A stretch of 13,191 nucleotides of DNA from Chloroflexaceae bacterium. Lineage in GTDB: Bacteria; Chloroflexota; Chloroflexia; Chloroflexales; Chloroflexaceae. A model generated the notes under the pieces. The model worked only from the letters and a program-made list of their open reading frames with translations. It was not told the origin of the DNA and did not search any database. The position numbers and the translations under genes were made by a program. Positions 6,039 to 12,166 of the stretch are shown here, piece by piece. Numbering within the stretch: the stretch's first letter is position 1; each line of letters begins with the position of its first letter. Where the stretch lies: the NCBI GenBank assembly GCA_026417815.1, contig JAOACN010000172.1, forward strand, positions 1 through 13,191. Reading direction: 5' to 3'.

Positions 6039-8762
6039 ATGAGCCCCCGCCTGCCAGGAGTGCGCTTCGAGGCGCGCGCGTCGCGCCCGTCGGCGATGCT
6101 GCCGCGCATGGATATTGCGGCCTTTGTGGGTTTCGCCACCTGTGGCCCGCTGGATCTGCCTGTGGTCGTCGAGGATGTGGCCCACTTCGCCGAGGTGTTC
6201 GGTCCCGATGCGCCGCTGGCCCGGGACCAGCGACGGGGTCGGACGGCCCACGCCTACCTGGCGCCGACGGTGAGGGCCTTCTTTCGCGGTGGGGGGCGGC
6301 GTTGCTGGGTGGTGCGTGTGGCCGGCGCCGATGCGGTCACCAGCCATTTCAGTGTGCCCGGCCTCTGGGCCGCTGATGGCCCGACGCTGCGCCCGGTGGT
6401 GCTGGCCGCCCGCGCCCCCGGGAGCTGGGCCGACCAGTTACGTGTCGCCGCGACCCTGGCGCGCACGCCGCTGCCGGCTTCGGCGCTGGCCACCCTGCCG
6501 CTCCTCGCCGCGCCGGGCGATGAACTGGCGCTGAGTGTGCCACCGGGCCTGCTGCTAACGGGCGACTTGCTGCGCCTGGCCGACGGCGCGCGGCAGTGGT
6601 GGGCCGTGGTGACGGAGGGCGGCGCCGCGGCGCGGGTAGTCCTCGTCGAGGCTGCCGCGAGCCCACCCTGGCCGGCCGGCGCCGAACTGCTGCGCTGCGA
6701 TCTCTGGGTGTGGCAGGACGCTGCGGCCCCCCTCCGTCTGCGGGACCTGGGCTTCGCGCCGAGCCACCCCCGCTACCTGGGCGCCCTGCCCGATGATCTG
6801 GCGCTCTACCGCCGGGACGACCCGCCCTGGCCCGCGCGCGGCCCCGACCACAGCCAGCTCTGGCGCGACGTGTCAGCCCCGCGCTTCCCCCTGGCCGCCA
6901 GCGACCAGGGCCTGCTGCTGCCCCTCGGTCTGCCCGACCAGCCCGAGCCGGACCTGGCCGCGCGCGCGGAGCACGACGGCCGCGGGCCACTCGAGCGCGA
7001 TGGGTTGAGTGTCTTTGGCGCCCACCTCTTCCTCGACCCGGACCTGGCCGGGGTGAACCTGGAGGCCCTGACGGCCCAGGCCGAATGGCTGCGGTACCAG
7101 CAGCCGCGCCCGCGCCCGCTGCGCGGCCTCCACGCGCTGCTCGAGATCGACGAGGTCGCGCTCGTGAGCGTCCCCGACGCGGTTCACCCCGGCTGGGAGC
7201 GGATCGAGCCGGCGCCGCCTCCCGCGCCGCTCCCCTCGGCGCCGCCCCCGCGTCCGGACTGGTGGGCCTTCCTGCCCTGCGCCGAGCCCGGTGGCCCGAC
7301 GCTCACCGCCGCGGCCAGCCCGGCGGGAGAGGTGCGCCTGCGCTGGGACGCCGAGCCTGCCGAAGCCTGGTCGCTCGAAGAGTCCTCCACGCCCAGCTTC
7401 GGGGCCGAGGCCGAGGTGTGGCAGGGTGTCGAGCGCAGGGCAACCCTGACGGGGCGGGCCCCGGGCGCCTACTTCTACCGGGTGCGCGCCGGTGGAGCAA
7501 CGGCGGGCGCGTGGTCGAACGTAGCGGTGGCCCAGGTGCCCGCGCCCGCGGCCGCGCGGAGCGAGCCCCGGCGCGAGTACTTTCTGCGCTGTGACCTGCG
7601 TGTCCTGGATGCGCCCGCGCTCAGCCTGGCCGACCCGCCGTCCGCCGAGGGGGCCTTTCGGCTGCGCTGGACCGGGCCGGACGAGGCCGAGGCGCGGTAC
7701 ATCGTCGAGGAGGCGAGCCGCCCCGACTGGAGCGACGCCTTTGAACTGGCCACAACGGCGCGGCGCGAGGTGAGCGTGTACGGACGACCGGCGGGCGTGT
7801 ACTACTATCGCGCGCGCGTCGTCGTGGGCACGGCAACCAGCGACTGGTCGGCGGGGCTGGTGGTGCAGGTGCGGGCGGCCCCGCCCTGGACGCTGCGCGA
7901 GCCAGCGCGTGAGCCGCAGGACCTGCTGGCGACGACGACGGCGGTGCAGCGGGCGCTGCTACGGGCATGCGCGAGCCGCGGCGACGCGCTGGCGCTGTTG
8001 AGCCTGCCAGCGGCGGCGCGCGAGGAGGCGACCCTGGCCGCACCGGGTTTGCTGGGCGGGCCGGCGGCGCCGCCGTTGACGGTGACGTGGCCCGAAGGCA
8101 GTGTTGTCATTGCGCCCATCGGCCCGGGTGAAGCCCTGGCGCTCAGCCATGGCGCGCTGTACCACCCCTGGCCGATCATGCGCGACGAGGGCGGGCCGGA
8201 AGCCCTGCCACCCGACGGCCCGCTCGCGGGGCTGTATGCGCGCCGGGCAACCGAGCGGGGGGCGTGGGTGGCCCCGGCGAACCAGCCGCTACCCGGACCG
8301 GTCGCGCTGACGCCACGGCTCGATCCCGAACGCCGGGTTGACCTGCTGGCGGCCCAGGTCAACGAGGTGCTGCAGGCGCCACGGGGCTTTCTGACGATGA
8401 GCGCGACGACCCTGAGCCGCGATCCCGAACTGCGCCCGGTTGGCGCGCGACGCCTGCTGATGCTGCTGCGCCGTCTCGCGCTGCGCCAGGGGGCGGGCTA
8501 CGTCTTCGAGCCAAACAGCGAGCCTTTCCGGCGCATCGTCGAGCGCGACTTCGCGCAGTTGCTCGGCTGGATGTTTGAGCGGGGCGCCTTCGCCGGCGCC
8601 ACGCCCCAGAGTTCGTTTCGCGTCGAGGTGCGGGCCAGTGGCGGGGGCGAAGATGGGCGCCTGATCGTTGAACTGCGCGTGGCTCCCTCGCAGCCACTGG
8701 TGTTCCTCACCGTGCGCCTGGTGCAGACCGGCGACCGGATCCGGGTGGTGGAGGCGCTCTGA
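6039..8762 (+). CDS. Second sheath-like protein with two inserted FN3-like domains
   Basis: A 907-residue sheath paralogue. The N-terminus has the sheath pattern (LPGVRFEARAS, IAAFVGFATCGPLDLP, VAHFAEVFGP). Core strand EIDEVALVSVPDA (residues about 368-380) corresponds to DISIVAAPG of the first sheath. The core resumes near 630-740 (LLRACASRGDALALLSLP, GALYHPWPIM, GLYARRATERGAWVAPAN) and ends with FEPNSEPFRRIVERDF (about 823) and a beta-rich C-terminus. Between these lie a proline-rich linker (about 389-405) and two fibronectin type III-like units, about 418-502 (GEVRLRW, APGAYFYRVRAGG, AWSNVAVAQV) and 523-613 (GAFRLRW, PAGVYYYRARV, SDWSAGLVVQV). FN3 units usually bind surfaces or act as spacers, so display on the particle exterior is inferred. 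GGAG (6025-6028) is 10 nt from ATG 6039 and 7 nt from TTG 6036, so a TTG start two codons longer in sequence context cannot be excluded. The stop overlaps the next ATG. Confidence 0.94.
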   Translation: MSPRLPGVRFEARASRPSAMLPRMDIAAFVGFATCGPLDLPVVVEDVAHFAEVFGPDAPLARDQRRGRTAHAYLAPTVRAFFRGGGRRCWVVRVAGADAVTSHFSVPGLWAADGPTLRPVVLAARAPGSWADQLRVAATLARTPLPASALATLPLLAAPGDELALSVPPGLLLTGDLLRLADGARQWWAVVTEGGAAARVVLVEAAASPPWPAGAELLRCDLWVWQDAAAPLRLRDLGFAPSHPRYLGALPDDLALYRRDDPPWPARGPDHSQLWRDVSAPRFPLAASDQGLLLPLGLPDQPEPDLAARAEHDGRGPLERDGLSVFGAHLFLDPDLAGVNLEALTAQAEWLRYQQPRPRPLRGLHALLEIDEVALVSVPDAVHPGWERIEPAPPPAPLPSAPPPRPDWWAFLPCAEPGGPTLTAAASPAGEVRLRWDAEPAEAWSLEESSTPSFGAEAEVWQGVERRATLTGRAPGAYFYRVRAGGATAGAWSNVAVAQVPAPAAARSEPRREYFLRCDLRVLDAPALSLADPPSAEGAFRLRWTGPDEAEARYIVEEASRPDWSDAFELATTARREVSVYGRPAGVYYYRARVVVGTATSDWSAGLVVQVRAAPPWTLREPAREPQDLLATTTAVQRALLRACASRGDALALLSLPAAAREEATLAAPGLLGGPAAPPLTVTWPEGSVVIAPIGPGEALALSHGALYHPWPIMRDEGGPEALPPDGPLAGLYARRATERGAWVAPANQPLPGPVALTPRLDPERRVDLLAAQVNEVLQAPRGFLTMSATTLSRDPELRPVGARRLLMLLRRLALRQGAGYVFEPNSEPFRRIVERDFAQLLGWMFERGAFAGATPQSSFRVEVRASGGGEDGRLIVELRVAPSQPLVFLTVRLVQTGDRIRVVEAL

Positions 8763-9241
8763 TGGCGAATGCGACCGACGAGCTTGTACTGACCCCGTTT
8801 GCCAGCTTCAACTTCGGCATCGAGATCACCCTGCCGAGCAGCGCCGAGCCGCTGTGTAGCGCCGCCTTCGCCGAGTGTGATGGGCTAGAACTGACGATGG
8901 ACGTGAAGACCATACGCGAGGGTGGGAACAATACGCGCCAGATCCGCCTGTGCGGGCCGGTGAGCTACGGCGCGGTGACCCTCAAACGGGGCATGACCCG
9001 CAACTTCGACCTGTGGCGCTGGGTGCGAACCCAGCAGCGCGAACCGCGCACGCGGGCCACGGCCACGGTGGTGATCTACAGCGCTGACCGCAGCGCGGTG
9101 AACGCCGAGTTCGTGCTCAGCCGCTGTCTGCCGATCAAACTCAAGGCGCCGCCGCTCAACGCCAGAGAAGGGGTGGTGGCGATCGAAGAGTTGCAGATCG
9201 CCTACGAGCATCTTGAACTGAAGGGGCTGCCCGATGCCTGA
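8762..9241 (+). CDS. Second tube-like protein (Afp5-type, probable tube initiator)
   Basis: A 159-residue member of the gp19 tube family. It shares with the first tube protein the strand ASFNFGIEI, the loop VTLKRGM followed by a helix (FDLWRWV), and the C-terminal LNAREGVVAIEELQIAYEHLEL. It differs in having four cysteines (C32, C39, C64 and one near 122 in SRCLPIKL), where the first tube protein has none. In Afp and PVC, paralogous tube proteins encoded next to the baseplate genes form the first rings at the hub-tube junction. The location here, directly before the LysM adaptor, supports that role, which remains inference. The ATG overlaps the preceding stop by 1 nt (TGATG), and its own end overlaps the next gene by 8 nt, giving tight translational coupling. 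Confidence 0.93.
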   Translation: MANATDELVLTPFASFNFGIEITLPSSAEPLCSAAFAECDGLELTMDVKTIREGGNNTRQIRLCGPVSYGAVTLKRGMTRNFDLWRWVRTQQREPRTRATATVVIYSADRSAVNAEFVLSRCLPIKLKAPPLNAREGVVAIEELQIAYEHLELKGLPDA

Positions 9242-9947
9242 GCGCCAGACCCTGGTGAGCGCCGAGCTACGCGAGTTGAACGCCGACTTCAGCGAGAAGA
9301 GTGATGGCAAGCGCGTGGCGGTGCAATTCAACCCCGAGAACCTGAAGGTCACCTTCAGCAACCAGATCGCCACACCCACCGGCTCGGGCAGCCAGGAGGG
9401 TTCACCGGCGCGCCTGTTTGTGGGCGCCGGCAGCACCAAACTGGCGGTCCAGCTCTGGTTCGACGTGACGGCGCTGGCGCCCGAGGCCGAGCGAGTCGAG
9501 GACGTGCGCGAGTTGACCCGCGAGGTGATCTACTTCATTACGCCCATTCCCGATGGCGATCACTTTCGGCCCCCGGCGACGGCCTTCATCTGGGGGAGCT
9601 TCTCGTTTGCAGGGATCGTGGACTCGATCGAGGAGACGCTGGAGTTCTTTGCGCCCGATGGCAAGCCCCTGCGCGCCGGGTTGTCAATCCAGATGTCCCA
9701 GCAGCGCATCCCAAGTTACGTTCCGGGGAGGGGAGTACCTCAGACACCGCCACCGGGGGCGCAGGGCGGGCCGGGCGGGCGCCCGGCGGGCGCCAGCCCG
9801 CTCACCCAGGCGCCGGCTGGCGCTTCGCTGCAGCGGCTCGCCGCGAGCCAGGGCGCCGACTGGCGGGCGGTGGCCGCGGCCAACGGCATCGAGAATCCGC
9901 GCCAGCTCACGCCCGGCCAGTTGCTCGATCTGGCGGCGAGGCGGTGA
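9234..9947 (+). CDS. Afp7-like tube/baseplate adaptor with C-terminal LysM domain
   Basis: A 237-residue protein like Afp7/Pvc7 and T4 gp53-type adaptors, which join the tube and sheath to the central hub. Residues about 1-160 form the CIS tube/adaptor domain (VAVQFNPENLKVTFSNQ, KLAVQLWFDV, PPATAFIWGSFSFAGIVDSI, GLSIQMSQQRIPS). A Gly/Pro-rich linker (about 163-196) follows, then a LysM-like unit (about 197-235: LQRLAASQGADWRAVAAANGI, ending LTPGQLLDL). LysM modules bind N-acetylglucosamine polymers such as peptidoglycan, but in eCIS baseplates they are thought to serve as structural clamps in the particle. Its ATG lies within the last codons of the tube gene (8-nt overlap). A gap of 127 nt follows, containing only a short GGCGCC-ACCC-GGCGCC hairpin (10034-10049) and the next ribosome binding site. 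Confidence 0.93.
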   Translation: MPERQTLVSAELRELNADFSEKSDGKRVAVQFNPENLKVTFSNQIATPTGSGSQEGSPARLFVGAGSTKLAVQLWFDVTALAPEAERVEDVRELTREVIYFITPIPDGDHFRPPATAFIWGSFSFAGIVDSIEETLEFFAPDGKPLRAGLSIQMSQQRIPSYVPGRGVPQTPPPGAQGGPGGRPAGASPLTQAPAGASLQRLAASQGADWRAVAAANGIENPRQLTPGQLLDLAARR

Positions 9948-10074
9948 GGTGAACGTCCAGTGGTCAACCGCCAGAACAGGTGTTTTGCGCATGCCGGGGC
10001 CAATCTCATTCCAGGCCCTCTGGCTGCGCTCGAGGCGCCACCCGGCGCCAGCATACCGGTCAGGAGAGATACGC

Positions 10075-10266
10075 ATGCCCATCGTGATCGAGGAGATGCA
10101 GGTGCAGCCGCAGCCGCCCGCCCAACCCGGGGACGGTCGCAGCCAGCCGGTCGCGGTTGAGCAGCCACCCAGCCCCTCGGTGGCCACGGCGCCCGCCGCC
10201 ATCGAGGAGACCCGCCGCGTTCTGGGCCATCTCGCGCGGCGCGCCGCGCGGGTGCGAGCCCAATGA
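10075..10266 (+). CDS. Small DUF5908-like eCIS protein (Afp6/Pvc6-type)
   Basis: A 63-residue protein that most automatic callers would miss or overextend. The start MPIVIEEMQV matches the N-terminal pattern of the small DUF5908 proteins found in eCIS clusters (typically MPIEI followed by E, L or V residues). A proline/glutamine-rich middle and a charged C-terminal helix (AIEETRRVLGHLARRAARVRAQ, read from about residue 42) follow. The position between the LysM adaptor and the hub protein is the usual place for this family and equals Afp6/Pvc6. The exact role is unknown to me; a small baseplate or assembly peptide is plausible. AGGAGA (10062-10067) lies 7 nt before ATG 10075, a clear ribosome binding site. 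The same frame stays open back to 9553, but that part lies inside the LysM gene and is a shadow. Confidence 0.78.
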   Translation: MPIVIEEMQVQPQPPAQPGDGRSQPVAVEQPPSPSVATAPAAIEETRRVLGHLARRAARVRAQ

Positions 10267-10271
10267 TCCTA

Positions 10272-10285
10272 TTGCAGATTTTGGA
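10272..10285 (-). repeat. Short heptamer-repeat remnant
   Basis: On the minus strand this reads TCCAAAA then TCTGCAA, two units of the same degenerate heptamer seen in the operon promoter region at 1403-1430. It sits in the 99-nt gap between the small DUF5908-like gene and the hub gene. Confidence 0.45.
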
Positions 10286-10365
10286 TTACCGTATACAGCG
10301 TCCTGATGAGGCCCGGGGATGATGGGCATGTGCCGTGTTCAACGGGAACTGGTACGAGGACAGCC

Positions 10366-11433
10366 ATGAGCGACACCGGCTCCGCCTTCCAGGTCGCACG
10401 CCCCAGCTTCGTGCTTGGCGGCGAAACCCGCGCCGCGCTCGCCGATGGGCTGCTAAGTCTGCTCATCAGCGAGGACACCGCGGGACTGGCGCGCTGCGAG
10501 GCGCACTTCAGTAACTGGGGCGCGGTCGGCGCCCGGGCCGACTTCCGCTACTTCGACCGGCGCGACCTCGACTTCGGGGCCACCCTGGCGGTAAAAATCG
10601 GCCAGGACACGCTCTTTGAGGGGCGCATTACCGGGATCGAGGGCCGCTTCCCGCAGGGCCGCCCCCCCGAGATTGTGGCTCTGGCCGAGGATCGCTTCCA
10701 GGATCTGCGGATGACGCGCCGCACGCGCAGCTTCGCCAGCGTGACTGATGCCGACGTCTTCCGGGCCATCGCTGGCGACCACGGTTTGAGCGCCGACCTG
10801 GCCATTGACGGCCCGCGCCACCCGCTGCTGGCCCAGGTCAACCAGAGCGATCTGGCCTTCCTGCGCGAGCGGGCCCGCGCGATTGACGCGGAGCTCTGGA
10901 TCGCGGGCAGCACCCTGCACGCCGCGGCGCATGCCCGTCGCCGGGCCACTCCCCTGCAGTTGAGCTATGGCAATCAGTTGCGCGAGTTCACCGTGCTGGC
11001 CGACCTGGCCGAGCAGTGGACAAGCGTTACCGTGAGTGGCTGGGACGTGGCCGCCAAGCGCGAGGTACGCTACCAGGCCACCGTGGACGCGATCCAGGCC
11101 GAGCTAGAGGGTAAGCAGGGCGGCGCCGCCGTGCTCCGCTCCGCCTTTGGCGAGCGTAAACAGAACCTGGCCCATACCGTGCCGCTGACGAGCGAGACCG
11201 CCCGGGTCGAGGCCGAGACCTACTTCCGGCTGAGCGCCCGCCGCTTTGTGGTCGGCCAGGGGGTGGCCCAGACGAGCGCGGACCTGCGCGTAGGGGCCAG
11301 CGTGAACCTGGAGGGCCTGGGCCCCCTGTTCAGCGGTCGCTACTACCTCAGCGCCGTGCGCCACATCTTCGATGGCGCGCAGGGGATCCGCACCGAGTTT
11401 ACCGCCGAGCGCCCGTGGATCGGGCAGCCGTAG
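10366..11433 (+). CDS. Phage late control D (GPD)-like hub protein; N-terminal half of an Afp8-type spike
   Basis: A 355-residue protein of the phage late control gene D family, equivalent to T4 gp27 and the N-terminal half of VgrG/Afp8. It forms the trimeric hub that adapts the sixfold tube to the threefold spike. Characteristic features are the beta-barrel stretch LFEGRITGIEGRFPQG, the segment LRMTRRTRSFASVTDADVF (about residues 117-135), a domain with DHGLSADL, and the family signature VNQSDLAFLRERARAIDAEL followed by LWIAGSTLH. The second barrel continues to a C-terminal RYYLSAVRHIFDG. ATG 10366 is chosen because GAGGA (10356-10360) is 5 nt upstream; the open frame back to 10306 lacks a comparable site. 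The gene is followed after 12 nt by the spike gene, so hub and spike are separate polypeptides here. Confidence 0.93.
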   Translation: MSDTGSAFQVARPSFVLGGETRAALADGLLSLLISEDTAGLARCEAHFSNWGAVGARADFRYFDRRDLDFGATLAVKIGQDTLFEGRITGIEGRFPQGRPPEIVALAEDRFQDLRMTRRTRSFASVTDADVFRAIAGDHGLSADLAIDGPRHPLLAQVNQSDLAFLRERARAIDAELWIAGSTLHAAAHARRRATPLQLSYGNQLREFTVLADLAEQWTSVTVSGWDVAAKREVRYQATVDAIQAELEGKQGGAAVLRSAFGERKQNLAHTVPLTSETARVEAETYFRLSARRFVVGQGVAQTSADLRVGASVNLEGLGPLFSGRYYLSAVRHIFDGAQGIRTEFTAERPWIGQP

Positions 11434-11438
11434 AGGAG
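11433..11438 (+). promoter_or_regulatory. Ribosome binding site deciding a GTG start
   Basis: GAGGAG starts on the last base of the hub gene's TAG stop (11431-11433) and is 7 nt before GTG 11446. It fixes that GTG as the start of the spike gene and confirms that the hub and spike reading frames are meant to be separate. Confidence 0.7.
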
Positions 11439-11445
11439 CGCGCCA

Positions 11446-12162
11446 GTGATCGAACCGACAGCCCTTGACCTGATCAGCGACGCCCGTGTGCCCACGGGCC
11501 TCGGCGGGCGCTGGTACGGCGTCTACCCCGCCCTGGTGAGCGCGATCGATGACCCCGACGGGCAGGGTCGGGTCAAGATCACCCTGCCCTGGGCGCCCGA
11601 TCCGGATGGTGGCCAGTACAGCGCCTGGGCGCGGATCGCGACCCTGATGGGCGGCAACAACCGCGGCTCCTGGTTCATCCCCGACGTGGACGACGAGGTG
11701 CTGGTGGCCTTCGAGGGCGGCGACCCGCGCTGCCCTTACGTAGTCGGCGGCCTCTGGAACGGGCGCGACGCCCCGCCCGCGACAATGGACGGCGCCGGCC
11801 GCAACGCACTCAAGGTGCTGCGCTCGCGCAACGGGGTCCGGCTGACGCTGGACGACAGCGACGGCCAGGAGCAGTGCATCATTGAGACGCCCGGCGGCCA
11901 GACGATTACCCTCAAGGACGGTCCCGGCACGGTGGAGATTATTGACAGCAACGGCAACTCGGTGAAGCTGGAGCCCGCGGGGATCACCGTCAACGCGTCG
12001 GCAAAGGTAACGATCAACGCCAGCCTGATCGAGATTGCCGCGGGTTCGGTGACGGTGAACGCTGGCATGTCACGTTTCAGCGGGGTGGTGCAGGCCGATA
12101 CGGTGATCAGCAACAGCGTGGTAAGCGCGTCCTACACGCCGGGCGCGGGGAACATCTGGTGA
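11446..12162 (+). CDS. GpV/gp5-like spike protein; C-terminal half of an Afp8-type spike
   Basis: A 238-residue baseplate assembly protein V / gp5-type spike. Residues about 22-115 are the OB-fold that docks onto the hub (YPALVSAIDDPDGQGRVKI, WARIATLMGG, GSWFIPDVDDEVLVAFEGGD, VVGGLWNGRDAPP). After a basic turn (NALKVLRSRNGVRLTLDD), residues about 145-225 are a series of short beta strands rich in alternating hydrophobics (QTITLKDGPGTVEIID, VKLEPAGITVNAS, VTINASLIEIAAGSVTVNAG), the pattern of the three-stranded beta-helix needle in phage and T6SS spikes. The protein ends YTPGAGNIW, without an effector domain. It starts at GTG with a strong GAGGAG. No lysozyme domain of the T4 gp5 type is present. 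The gene ends 4 nt before the next ATG. Confidence 0.94.
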   Translation: MIEPTALDLISDARVPTGLGGRWYGVYPALVSAIDDPDGQGRVKITLPWAPDPDGGQYSAWARIATLMGGNNRGSWFIPDVDDEVLVAFEGGDPRCPYVVGGLWNGRDAPPATMDGAGRNALKVLRSRNGVRLTLDDSDGQEQCIIETPGGQTITLKDGPGTVEIIDSNGNSVKLEPAGITVNASAKVTINASLIEIAAGSVTVNAGMSRFSGVVQADTVISNSVVSASYTPGAGNIW

Positions 12163-12166
12163 GAGC

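Noticed and set aside
10272..10297. Possible promoter TTGCAG ... TATACA before the hub gene
   Set aside because: The spacer is only 14 nt, too short for a normal sigma70 promoter, and the hexamers overlap a heptamer-repeat remnant.
11431..11446. Frameshift or sequencing error splitting a fused VgrG/Afp8 gene
   Set aside because: The stop is followed by a well-spaced GAGGAG and GTG, and both proteins have complete family ends, so two genes are the simpler reading.
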